A DNA stretch of 15,093 bases from JBHIET01 sp046760785 (GTDB taxonomy: Bacteria; Chloroflexota; Anaerolineae; B4-G1): positions 1 to 15,093 of the forward strand of contig JBHIET010000080.1 of NCBI GenBank assembly GCA_046760785.1, written 5' to 3'. The position numbers were made by a program, and so were the translations under genes. Positions 1 to 8,096 of this stretch are shown one piece after another; position 1 is the first letter of the stretch; the number at the start of each line of letters is the position of its first letter. The notes under the pieces are model-generated. The model searched no databases, was not told the origin of the DNA, and saw only the letters and a program-made list of their open reading frames with translations.

Positions 1-2
1 TC

Positions 3-773
3 GAGGGCGGCAACCCCTACGTGGGCAGCGGCGAGCTGGACGGCAACGGCATCCCGCCCGACTTCTTCTCGGATGAGCACGTGCGCAAGGCGTTCAACTA
101 CTGCTTTGACTGGGATGCCTTCATCGCCGATGCGCTGGCTGGCGAGGGCGTGCAGAACGTGGGCTACCTGATCCCAGGCATGCTGGGCTACGATCCCGAC
201 GGCCCGCACTACACCTACGACCCTGACCAGTGCGCTGCGGAGTTGGAGCTGGCGTGGGACGGCGCGGTCGCTGAGAACGGCTTCCGCTTCCAGATCGGCT
301 ACAACACCGGCAACGTCACCCGCCAGACGGTGGCCCAGATCCTGCAGGCCAACCTGGGCGACATTGACCCCAAGTACAACATCGAGATCATCGGGTTGCC
401 GTGGCCAAGTTTCCTGGCCGCCATCCGCGCCAGCCGACTGCCGATCTACATCAGCGGCTGGATCGAGGACATCCACGACCCACACAACTGGGCGCAGCCG
501 TTCCTGGTGGGCACCTACGCGCACCGCCAGAAGATGCCGGAAGACATGGTGGCTGCGTACCAGGAGCTGGTGAGTGCCGGTGTGGCCGCGGGCACGCCGG
601 AGGAGCGGGCCGAGATCTACAAGCAGGCCACGCAACTGGACTACGAATATGTGCCTGCCATCCGCCTGGCGGTCGCCACCGCTCGGCACTACGAACCGCG
701 CTGGATGAGTGGCTATTACTACAACCCCATATACACGCTGGAGTCTCGCTACTTCACCCTGTCCAAGGAGTAA
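3..773 (+). CDS. Family-5 ABC transporter substrate-binding protein, C-terminal part (5' end outside window)
   Basis: This is the last 256 codons of an extracytoplasmic solute-binding protein of the oligopeptide/dipeptide/nickel type (SBP_bac_5), which delivers ligand to the two permeases encoded just downstream. The frame is open from base 3 with no stop upstream, so the gene begins outside the window; the GTG at 21 is an internal Val codon. The stretch VRKAFNYCFDWDAFI near the start matches the family pattern of 'reVRqAi.yaiDrd.li', and the stretch ending IYISGWIEDIHDPHNW matches the late conserved 'GW..D..DP' region. The C-terminus (RYFTLSKE) is a normal family ending. Full-length members are usually 500-600 residues, so about half is missing here. 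The signal peptide and lipobox cannot be seen. The ligand cannot be told from this part. The family assignment is secure; peptide rather than another ligand is an assumption from the neighbouring permeases. Confidence 0.9.
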   Translation, partial: EGGNPYVGSGELDGNGIPPDFFSDEHVRKAFNYCFDWDAFIADALAGEGVQNVGYLIPGMLGYDPDGPHYTYDPDQCAAELELAWDGAVAENGFRFQIGYNTGNVTRQTVAQILQANLGDIDPKYNIEIIGLPWPSFLAAIRASRLPIYISGWIEDIHDPHNWAQPFLVGTYAHRQKMPEDMVAAYQELVSAGVAAGTPEERAEIYKQATQLDYEYVPAIRLAVATARHYEPRWMSGYYYNPIYTLESRYFTLSKE

Positions 774-787
774 TCCAGCGCGTCAAC

Positions 788-821
788 GAGCGGGAGAGGG
801 CCTTCGTGCTCTCTCCCGCTC
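788..821 (+). promoter_or_regulatory. Intergenic hairpin between binding-protein and permease genes
   Basis: Bases 788-801 pair with 808-821, giving about 14 bp with one G-U pair; the core AGCGGGAGAG (789-798) and CTCTCCCGCT (811-820) is perfect. It sits 15 bp after the binding-protein stop codon and ends 28 bp before the first permease start. No T-run follows, so it is not a classic terminator. In binding-protein operons such hairpins often protect the upstream mRNA from 3' decay and lower downstream expression, giving excess binding protein over permease. That role is inferred; the hairpin itself is seen. Confidence 0.6.
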
Positions 822-849
822 CCCCTGTTCTTCGTGGAGGGATTAGGAT

Positions 850-1914
850 ATGGTCAATTATGTCATTCGTCGCCTGTTGTTGGTTCCTCTGATATTGTTT
901 GGGGTTACTGTTCTCATTTTCGGTATGCTGCAGTTTCTCAGCCCGGTGGAGCGCTCGGCGCTCTACGTGCGTGATATCCCCAGAAACGAGCGGGTGCTGC
1001 AGGGTGTCATCAAGACGTATGGGCTGGATCAGCCGATCTATATACAATATTGGAAGTGGCTGGTCGGCACCCGTGACCCGAGGACGGGTGGGATAAGAGG
1101 CGGGATTCTGCGGGGCGATTTCGGCTACTCGCGCACGGCTTCCCAGCCAGTAGCGGATTTGATCAAACGCCGCTTTCCAGCCACGCTGGAACTGACGCTC
1201 TGGGCCGTGGTTCCTGTCGTCAGTGGGGGCGTCATCCTGGGTGTGATCGCTGCCATCAACCACAACAAACTCATTGACCACTTGGCGCGCGTTTTTGGCA
1301 TCGTCGGCTGGTCATTTCCGGATTTTGTGTTCGGTTTGTTGGTTCTGATGTTCTTCTACGCCAAGTTGAGATGGCTCCCTCCGGGACGCGTCTCGGACTG
1401 GGCCAATCAGGTCATCATGTCCCCGGAGTTCCATAACTACACCCAAATGATCACTATAGATGCGCTCCTCAATCTGCGATTCGATATCTTCCTGGATGCC
1501 CTACGTCGCCTGGTTTTGCCTGTGATCACACTTTCTTATCTGTGGTGGGCCTTGCAGATGCGTGTGACACGCTCCTCCATGCTGGAGACGCTGCGCCAGG
1601 ACTACATCACCACCGCCCGGTCCAAGGGGCTGAATGAAAGGGTGGTGATCAATCGGCACGCCTTGCCCAATGCGTTGATGCCGGTGGTGACCCTGGGGGG
1701 CAATATGGTGGTGGGTTTGCTTGGCGGGGTAATCATCGTCGAGACGGTCTTCGATTATCACGGCATGGGTTCAGCGTTTGCTACAGCAGCCGTGCAGCTT
1801 GACATGATCACGGTACTCGCCTTCACTTTGCTCAATGGCTTGATTATGATCGTCGCGTACGTGTTTGTGGATGTCCTGTACGCTTACATTGACCCGCGCG
1901 TGCGGCTGGACTAG
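850..1914 (+). CDS. Peptide-type ABC transporter permease, DppB/OppB family
   Basis: Inner-membrane permease subunit (354 aa) that forms the translocation channel with the product of the next gene. It opens with the typical family N-terminus VNYVIRRLLLVPLILFGVTV (first membrane helix), followed by the extracytoplasmic stretch containing YGLDQPIYIQYWKWL. The binding-protein-dependent transport domain with further membrane helices runs from about residue 110 to the end. The ATPase-contacting loop is visible as TTARSKGLNERVVINRHALP (about residues 255-275), and the C-terminus YIDPRVRLD is typical. It is somewhat longer than E. coli DppB because of an extra segment containing MITIDALLNLRFD, shared with the second B permease of the window. 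The ATG at 850 has GGAGG at 836-840, nine bases upstream. The next permease starts 23 bp after the stop, so the two are co-transcribed. Substrate unknown; the family assignment is secure. Confidence 0.93.
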   Translation: MVNYVIRRLLLVPLILFGVTVLIFGMLQFLSPVERSALYVRDIPRNERVLQGVIKTYGLDQPIYIQYWKWLVGTRDPRTGGIRGGILRGDFGYSRTASQPVADLIKRRFPATLELTLWAVVPVVSGGVILGVIAAINHNKLIDHLARVFGIVGWSFPDFVFGLLVLMFFYAKLRWLPPGRVSDWANQVIMSPEFHNYTQMITIDALLNLRFDIFLDALRRLVLPVITLSYLWWALQMRVTRSSMLETLRQDYITTARSKGLNERVVINRHALPNALMPVVTLGGNMVVGLLGGVIIVETVFDYHGMGSAFATAAVQLDMITVLAFTLLNGLIMIVAYVFVDVLYAYIDPRVRLD

Positions 1915-1937
1915 TCCCAGAGGGAGTAGGAGCGATT

Positions 1938-2957
1938 ATGGCGAAGAAAGAGAAGAAAGAATTGGCCGGTAGGAAGGAGCCTGGGTGGCTGGAACGGCAA
2001 TTGGGGGTTGATGCCTACCGGATGGTGAAAGGGTTAGCGACCAACCCGGTCTCCGTGGCCGGGCTGGTGCTGTTGGGCATCTTCTTGTTTGTCGCGCTGG
2101 CGGCTCCCATATTGGCGCCACCGACCCAAACCAGCGATCCTTACCAAATCCCACGTGATGGATACGGCCAGGTGCCGCAGCGTCCCGGCACGGAGTGGAG
2201 GAGCCGTCAGCCGCCTATCCCCTTCTGGTGGAAAGCCATCGTGGGCAAAGACTACTGGATTCATTTGATGGGCACGGCTAGTGGGCAATGGGATATTTAC
2301 TATGGCGTGATCTGGGGAACGCGCACGGCGCTGCGGGTAGGGCTGGTAATTACGGCTGTCGTAGCTGTCATCGGCATCATCGTCGGTGCCATCTCGGCTT
2401 ACTATGGCGGCGCAGTGGACATGGTTCTGATGCGCATTGTCGAGATCTTCATCGCCTTCCCCTTCCTGCCGGCTGCCATGACCCTGTCCGCCGTCCTTAC
2501 GCCGGTCATAGGGCGGGGTCTCTTTCCGCCTATGATTGCTCTGATGGTTTTTGGATGGACAGGATTCGCCCGGCTGTTGCGAAGTGACGTCCTGTCCGTG
2601 AGGGAGCGTGAATACGTGCTGGCGGCAAAGGTAGTTGGCGTGGGAGATGCACGTATTATGTTCCGCCACGTCTTGCCCAATTCGATTTTTCCCACGCTGG
2701 TGTTGGCTTCTATGCGCATAGGCAGCTACGTGATTACGTTCGCCGCTCTCAGCTTTCTGGGCATCGGGGCCGAGGTGGGATACGCCGATTGGGGCCAGTT
2801 GCTTTCCTTCGCCCGCGATTGGATGACACAGCTAGGGGAGTATTGGTATATCGTGACGTTCCCTGGGGTGACACTCGTGCTCTTTGTACTGGCCTGGAAC
2901 CTGGTGGGGGACGCATTGCGTGACGTGCTCGACCCGAGACTCCAGGGATCGCGCTAA
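1938..2957 (+). CDS. Peptide-type ABC transporter permease, DppC/OppC family
   Basis: Second permease subunit (339 aa), partner of the preceding DppB-like protein. A charged cytoplasmic N-terminus rich in Lys and Glu (residues 1-30) precedes the first helix (VAGLVLLGIFLFVALAAPIL). A long extracytoplasmic segment with HLMGTASGQWDIYYGVIWGT follows, then the transport domain with about five helices. The ATPase-docking loop is LAAKVVGVGDARIMFRHVLP, and the protein ends in LRDVLDPRLQGSR, a normal OppC ending. AGGAG at 1928-1932 lies five bases before the ATG. The gene is the last of the visible operon: an intrinsic terminator follows about 95 bp downstream, and no ATPase (DppD/DppF) gene is present. 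The ATPases must therefore lie upstream of the window or elsewhere. Confidence 0.93.
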   Translation: MAKKEKKELAGRKEPGWLERQLGVDAYRMVKGLATNPVSVAGLVLLGIFLFVALAAPILAPPTQTSDPYQIPRDGYGQVPQRPGTEWRSRQPPIPFWWKAIVGKDYWIHLMGTASGQWDIYYGVIWGTRTALRVGLVITAVVAVIGIIVGAISAYYGGAVDMVLMRIVEIFIAFPFLPAAMTLSAVLTPVIGRGLFPPMIALMVFGWTGFARLLRSDVLSVREREYVLAAKVVGVGDARIMFRHVLPNSIFPTLVLASMRIGSYVITFAALSFLGIGAEVGYADWGQLLSFARDWMTQLGEYWYIVTFPGVTLVLFVLAWNLVGDALRDVLDPRLQGSR

Positions 2958-3051
2958 ACGATAGCCTGCTGTGGGCAGGTAATGTTGTAGTGAAAGGAGA
3001 CCCGGAGCGATTGAAGTTGCCATCGTGAAGGAAACGGAGAAATGAGGCTAG

Positions 3052-3087
3052 GGAGCACGCACCGTTGAGGAGCGTGCCCTTTTGTTT
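3052..3087 (+). terminator. Rho-independent terminator after the first permease operon
   Basis: GCACGC (3055-3060) pairs with GCGTGC (3072-3077). Two further G-C pairs (3052-3053 with 3078-3079) follow across a bulged A, and the run TTTTGTTT (3080-3087) comes next. Position, GC-rich stem and T-run fit an intrinsic terminator for the binding-protein/permease operon. Confidence 0.75.
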
Positions 3088-3103
3088 GGGGTATCTTCTA
3101 GAC

Positions 3104-3129
3104 CCTTTGGGTTTCGGAAAACCCAAAGG
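3104..3129. repeat. Perfect 11-bp inverted repeat with CGGA loop
   Basis: CCTTTGGGTTT (3104-3114) is the exact reverse complement of AAACCCAAAGG (3119-3129), with a four-base loop. It follows the terminator directly and precedes the moxR leader. No T-run adjoins it on either strand. It could be a backup transcription barrier, or a member of a dispersed short palindrome family of the kind common between genes in these bacteria. A TTGACA hexamer follows at 3138-3143, but I see no convincing -10 at the right distance. Confidence 0.55.
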
Positions 3130-3212
3130 CTCCTTGGTTGACAGTGAACCTTTCGCCTCCTTCGCCAGTAGACATTGTGGGTGCCTAACGAATTCTTTGA
3201 AGGGAGTTTTCT

Positions 3213-4175
<963 letters not shown>

Positions 4176-4212
4176 AAGATGGCCATGGGCGTATGCAAAT
4201 GTTGGGGGAGCG

Positions 4213-4313
4213 AGCGCCGATTGAGTAGCGAAGCGTATCGAAATCAAGCGAGTGGCCCTATAGGCAACCCGCTTGGCCTCGATACGTCGCTCCGCTCCTA
4301 CTCGGCCGGCGCT
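4213..4313. repeat. Palindromic repeat element (imperfect inverted arms of 38-44 bp)
   Basis: The left arm (4213-4250) and the reverse complement of the right arm (4270-4313) share, in order, AGCGCCG, GAGTAG, AGCG, TATCGA and CAAGCG, separated by small substitutions and indels totalling about six bases. The arms enclose a 19-bp centre. Such elements are typical of dispersed REP/MITE-like palindromes between genes. It begins 37 bp after the moxR stop and has no stop codon in the frame leading into the DUF58 gene. I see no second complete copy in the window, so its repetitive nature is inferred from its form. Confidence 0.65.
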
Positions 4314-4358
4314 GGACGTACTCCTTCTCAACGCTCTCCCAACTCCTATATATGCCCG

Positions 4359-5651
4359 ATGACTGCCTCACTGTACGTCGTGCTGGGATTGCTTGGCCTC
4401 AGCCTGCTGGCTCTGGCAGTTACCGGCGCGCCCATTTACGCGCGGTTAAGCTATCTGTGGGGATTCCTGCTGGTGGGAAGTAAGGTCTGGGCTGTATTGG
4501 CACTGCGAGGGATAGAGCTGCAACGCAGGACGCGCACCCAGCGCGCTCGGGTGGGCCAGATTCTTGAAGAGTTGTTTGAGATTCAGAACGGTAGTCGCCT
4601 GCCACGTCTGTGGCTGGAAGTGCATAATCAAGCTGTCCTGCCAGGCTCGCGGGGATCGCGTGTGCTCACCCTGGTGAAGGGACGGCAACGACGGTCATAC
4701 TCGGTGCGCACCCGCCTGGTGCAGCGGGGCGTGTTCACCCTGGGGCCAACTGTATTGGCATCAGGAGACCTCTTCGGTCTGTTCCCGGTCAGCCGTACTG
4801 TGCCATCGGACGCTTCTTTGTTAGTGTACCCCATGATGGTGGAAGTGCGCGCCTTTCCCAGCCCGCCGGGGTTGTTGCCAGGAGGAGAAGCCCTGCGTCG
4901 CCGCACACATCAAGTGACTCCGAACGCAGCGGGCGTGCGTGAGTATGAACCCGGCGATTCCCTGAGCCGCATCCATTGGCTGAGCACGGCACGGCGAGAG
5001 CACCTGATGGTTAAGGAGTTTGAACTGGATCCCCTGGCCGATGTCTGGATTTTCCTGGATGCTGCCCGAGAAGTGCAAGCCGCACTTCCTTATACCCCTG
5101 CCTCTCATGCTGCCCATGCAATGTGGCGTCCCTATGAAGCAATGTGGCGTCCCTACGAAGAGGTGGAGTTACCCCCTTCCACAGAGGAGTACGCGGTGTG
5201 CATTGCCGCCTCGCTGGGGCGCTACTTTCTGCGACGCCGGCGTGCGGTGGGGCTGGTGAGTTATTCTCAGTCGCCTGGGAGAGGCCCAAACGTGTTGCCC
5301 CCCGATCGGGGCGGACGGCAACTAGGAAAGATACTGGAAGCTCTGGCACTATTGCGCGCTGAAGGGGACTTGCCCATCTCAGCTCTATTGACGGCCCAAG
5401 CCCAACACCTGCCGCGCGGCAGCACGGTGATCTTGATCACCCCCTCTGTTCGGGAGGAGGTAGCCCTGGCTGTGGATGTCTTGTTGCGACGAGGGTTGCG
5501 GCCGGTGGTCGTCTTGCTCGATGCCGCCTCTTTTGGTGGACCACCAGGAACGGCAGCCCTGGCAGCGGCTATCACGATGCTCAACGTGCCGTTGTACCAG
5601 GTGACGAATGGTGCAGACCTGGGAACCGTTTTGAGCATGAACAGTGTCTGA
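4359..5651 (+). CDS. DUF58 domain-containing membrane protein
   Basis: Membrane-anchored partner of the MoxR ATPase, 430 aa from the ATG at 4359. Two N-terminal membrane helices (about residues 3-50, starting SLYVVLGLLGLSLLALAVTG) are followed by a beta-rich region. The DUF58 signature lies at residues 193-222 (VREYEPGD, then RIHWLSTARREHL and VKEFE), and a VWA-like C-terminal half follows. The frame is open back to an ATG at 4179, three bases after the moxR stop, which would add 60 residues encoded mostly by the palindromic repeat. That extension has low-complexity, non-membrane character unlike the family, so I prefer 4359, although no Shine-Dalgarno precedes it; the ATG at 4179 does have GAAGGG upstream. 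A 21-bp tandem duplication (5118-5159) repeats the residues AMWRPYE in a loop before the VWA-like part. The transglutaminase gene follows after 15 bp. Confidence 0.88.
   Translation: MTASLYVVLGLLGLSLLALAVTGAPIYARLSYLWGFLLVGSKVWAVLALRGIELQRRTRTQRARVGQILEELFEIQNGSRLPRLWLEVHNQAVLPGSRGSRVLTLVKGRQRRSYSVRTRLVQRGVFTLGPTVLASGDLFGLFPVSRTVPSDASLLVYPMMVEVRAFPSPPGLLPGGEALRRRTHQVTPNAAGVREYEPGDSLSRIHWLSTARREHLMVKEFELDPLADVWIFLDAAREVQAALPYTPASHAAHAMWRPYEAMWRPYEEVELPPSTEEYAVCIAASLGRYFLRRRRAVGLVSYSQSPGRGPNVLPPDRGGRQLGKILEALALLRAEGDLPISALLTAQAQHLPRGSTVILITPSVREEVALAVDVLLRRGLRPVVVLLDAASFGGPPGTAALAAAITMLNVPLYQVTNGADLGTVLSMNSV
5118..5159 (+). repeat. 21-bp tandem duplication inside the DUF58 gene
   Basis: Units 5118-5138 and 5139-5159 are identical except for one silent T-to-C change (TAT/TAC, both Tyr). 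Each encodes AMWRPYE, so the reading frame is kept and seven residues are added. The single silent difference suggests a fairly recent in-frame slippage or duplication event, though not from sequencing error. Confidence 0.9.
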
Positions 5652-5666
5652 GATCCTGATGAACCG

Positions 5667-8096
5667 ATGAGACCCATGAGGCCATCGCCCGCCCGAACGT
5701 GGGACCTGCCCGCTGCTTTTCTGTTGCTGGCTGCTCTAATCGTCGCCGCCAGCCGCCTGGTCGCCACCGAATGGACCGATCACCTGAACGTCATTCAGGC
5801 CTTGACCTTCCTGGGGGTCCTGGCTGGCTTGACCCTGGGGAAGAGCGTCTTTTCTCCGTCCCTCAGCGCTACCTTTGGCCTGGTCTACGGCTTGTTCGCT
5901 GTACCCTGGCAACTCGGCCTCACGTTGGGGAACGATATTCTTTGGAGCGATCGCCTGATCATCCTGGCTGGCCGCCTGGTCAGCGCCCTCGGCCAACTGG
6001 CGCGGCATGAGGCCGTGTATGACCCCCTGCTCTTTCTATTCTGGATGTCTGCTCTCTTCTGGGCGCTAGGTGCGCACGCTGGCTACACCCTGACCCGCCG
6101 CGGTGACGTCTGGCGAGCCACCCTCCCCACTGGCCTGGTGCTACTCATCATCCACATCTCCGACGCCAACGTAGCCTCCCGTGCCTGGTTCGTGGCTGTC
6201 TACCTCTTCCTGTCACTTCTGCTACTCGCTCGCCTGACCTATCTGCGCCACCGCGCCCGCTGGCGCGAAACCCGCACCCACGTGCCCCCTTTCATTGCCC
6301 TGGACCTCACTCGCATCGTGCTGTTGGCCACGGCCTTGCTCGTCTTACTGGCCTGGATCATACCTGCTCTGCCCCATGTCCTGCCCGCTGCCAGGGAAGC
6401 CTGGCAGGACGCCACCGATCCCTGGCGGATAAGGATAGGCGAAGACCTGGAAAACCTGTTTGCATCCCTGCGCCGTGCGGCCGCCGTCGTCGCGGTCACC
6501 GATAGCTATGGCGAAAGCCTTTCCCTGGGCCAAGGAAGCGAACTCACCGACGCCCTTATCCTGACCGTTCAGGCCCCGCACCGCACCGCGACGAGCATCC
6601 GCTACTACTGGCGCGCCCGCGTCTACGACCACTACGCCGATGGCCAATGGAGCAGCGTCGCTTTCTCCACCACACAGTCCGTCTTTCCAACCGACTTGGG
6701 CTTGATTTTCCCCGAATTGGAGGGTCGTCGAACAGTTACCCTCACCTTGACACCCGCCGTCCCTATGGCGACGTTCTACGCCGCTCCCCAGCCCCGGTGG
6801 GTCAATCGCCCCGCCCAGGCTGACATAGCTTTCAATCCCGACGGTACTGCCGACTTGGCCGTCTTGCACGCTACCCCGCTTCTGTACGCCGACGAAACCT
6901 ACCAGGCCCGATCTTCTCTCAGCAACGTCACCATCGCCCAACTGCGCGTGGCCGGCACCGACTACCCCCTGTGGGTCACCAGCCGTTATCTGCAACTTCC
7001 TCCTACTATCACCCCTCGCACCCGAGAGCTGGCCCGCCAGCTTGCCGCTGGCCTGGACAACCCCTACGACATCGCGGCCGGGATCACCGACTTCCTGCGC
7101 ACCCACATTCATTACACCGAGACTGTCCCCCCCCTCCCCACCCCGGTTGCCGGGGGGGGAAAGAGGAGAAGGCAAGAGCCCCTGGACTGGTTCCTCTTCG
7201 ACCTGCGCCAGGGCTTTTGCGACTACTATGCCTCCGCTGAGGTCGTCCTGCTACGCTCGCTGGGTATCCCTGCTCGCCTGGCCGTGGGCTTTGCTGAGGG
7301 CGAGCGGAAGGCCCGGAGCAACACCTATCTCGTACGCCAGCGCGATGCCCACGCCTGGCCTGAAGTCTACTTCCCCGGCGCGGGCTGGATTGAATTTGAA
7401 CCCACCGCCTCCCAGCCTTCTCTCTACCGCCCGCCGGGCGAGAGCCAGCCCGGCGCTGCGGAAGGCCCCACGCCTGGCGATGTTGGGAGTGCCCAGCACG
7501 ACCGCTGGGAAGACCGCCTGGAAGAACTCCTGGCCCTGGAGGACTTGGCCTCTGAACCCTCCACCACTGCCGCTCCGGATTCCAGGACACCTGCGGTTCT
7601 CTGGGCCTTGCCCCTGATCCTGAGCTTGATCCTGATCACCTTTGTCTGGCGCAAGCGCCGTCAGCGTGGCCTGCCGCCTCTCCCTGTGCTGCTGGAAGCG
7701 GGCCTGCGCCGCTTCGATCTGCGTCCACCCGTCGCCCTGCGCCGTTGGGCCCTCCGTACTACTCTATCCCCCCTGGAGCGTGCCTACCTGGAACTCGACC
7801 ATGCCCTGGCCCGCCTGAATGCCCCCCCTGATCCCGCCGAAACTCCAGCCGAACGCGCTGCAGCCCTGACCCGCCTGCTCCCTGTGGCTGCGGATCCTGT
7901 TCAACGTTTACTGGCCGAGTACCACGCCACGACCTACAGCCCCCGCTCAGGAGATCTCCGTACTGCCCAGCAGGCCAGCCGCGCCATCCGTACCCTATCC
8001 TGGCGAAGCAGTATACAAAAGAGAGCGGATACCGCGTTCCGCTCCCTCGGTCTCCGTCGCTCGTTGGGCGCCGGTCGTCACCATCGCCCTCGCTGA
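5667..8096 (+). CDS. TgpA-like membrane transglutaminase (transglutaminase-like / DUF4129)
   Basis: An 809-aa integral membrane enzyme with a papain-like transglutaminase domain outside the membrane. About seven N-terminal helices (residues 10-235, for example LPAAFLLLAALIVAA) are followed by a large extracytoplasmic region (about 240-640). This contains the catalytic domain: Cys518 in RQGFCDYYASAE, His562 in RDAHAWPEVYFPGAGW, and Glu578 in IEFEPTASQ at the site where the family often has Asp. One more helix (about 641-660) precedes a cytoplasmic DUF4129-like tail. The domain order is that of TgpA-type proteins found with MoxR and DUF58 genes. It probably cross-links or cleaves an envelope component; the substrate is unknown. 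Between the LRTHIHYTE segment and the catalytic Cys lies a loop encoded by C8 and G8 tracts (7127-7159). Start ATG at 5667 or 5676. The 3' end overlaps the opposing permease gene by 19 bp. Confidence 0.9.
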   Translation: MRPMRPSPARTWDLPAAFLLLAALIVAASRLVATEWTDHLNVIQALTFLGVLAGLTLGKSVFSPSLSATFGLVYGLFAVPWQLGLTLGNDILWSDRLIILAGRLVSALGQLARHEAVYDPLLFLFWMSALFWALGAHAGYTLTRRGDVWRATLPTGLVLLIIHISDANVASRAWFVAVYLFLSLLLLARLTYLRHRARWRETRTHVPPFIALDLTRIVLLATALLVLLAWIIPALPHVLPAAREAWQDATDPWRIRIGEDLENLFASLRRAAAVVAVTDSYGESLSLGQGSELTDALILTVQAPHRTATSIRYYWRARVYDHYADGQWSSVAFSTTQSVFPTDLGLIFPELEGRRTVTLTLTPAVPMATFYAAPQPRWVNRPAQADIAFNPDGTADLAVLHATPLLYADETYQARSSLSNVTIAQLRVAGTDYPLWVTSRYLQLPPTITPRTRELARQLAAGLDNPYDIAAGITDFLRTHIHYTETVPPLPTPVAGGGKRRRQEPLDWFLFDLRQGFCDYYASAEVVLLRSLGIPARLAVGFAEGERKARSNTYLVRQRDAHAWPEVYFPGAGWIEFEPTASQPSLYRPPGESQPGAAEGPTPGDVGSAQHDRWEDRLEELLALEDLASEPSTTAAPDSRTPAVLWALPLILSLILITFVWRKRRQRGLPPLPVLLEAGLRRFDLRPPVALRRWALRTTLSPLERAYLELDHALARLNAPPDPAETPAERAAALTRLLPVAADPVQRLLAEYHATTYSPRSGDLRTAQQASRAIRTLSWRSSIQKRADTAFRSLGLRRSLGAGRHHRPR
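7127..7159 (+). repeat. Homopolymeric C8 and G8 tracts inside the transglutaminase gene
   Basis: An eight-base C run (7127-7134) and an eight-base G run (7152-7159) flank CCCC/CCCC-rich sequence and can pair as a hairpin. They encode a Pro/Gly-rich loop (PPLPTPVAGGG, then KRRRQE) just before the catalytic cysteine segment. Runs of this length are prone to slippage, which would shift the frame ahead of the active site. Confidence 0.8.

Larger units (their letters stand above)
2958..3212. other. Intergenic region between the ABC operon and moxR
   Basis: These 255 bp hold the terminator at 3052-3087, the inverted repeat at 3104-3129 and the moxR ribosome-binding site (AGGGAG, 3201-3206). The first 90 bp after the permease stop carry only very short open frames, none convincing. 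The promoter of the moxR operon should lie in the last 125 bp, but only an isolated -35-like TTGACA (3138-3143) is visible. Confidence 0.6.

Noticed and set aside
754..1281. 175-codon minus-strand frame across the start of the first B permease gene
   Set aside because: Low-complexity polar translation, antisense to conserved genes and crossing the intergenic hairpin.
2034..2669. 211-codon minus-strand frame opposite the first C permease gene
   Set aside because: Its translation is His/Arg/Asp-rich with no domain character. It is antisense to a conserved membrane protein gene.
3138..3174. Promoter of the moxR operon from TTGACA at 3138
   Set aside because: No acceptable -10 lies 16-18 bp downstream. 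The nearest A/T-containing hexamer is about 25 bp away.
4213..4313. CRISPR repeat or insertion sequence
   Set aside because: Only one palindromic unit is present, with no spacers, no transposase gene and no flanking direct repeat that I can see.
6345..7175. 276-codon open frame on the minus strand within the transglutaminase gene
   Set aside because: It lies wholly inside a well-supported gene, is Gly/Gln-rich without any domain, and results from the strong C-rich codon bias of the sense strand.
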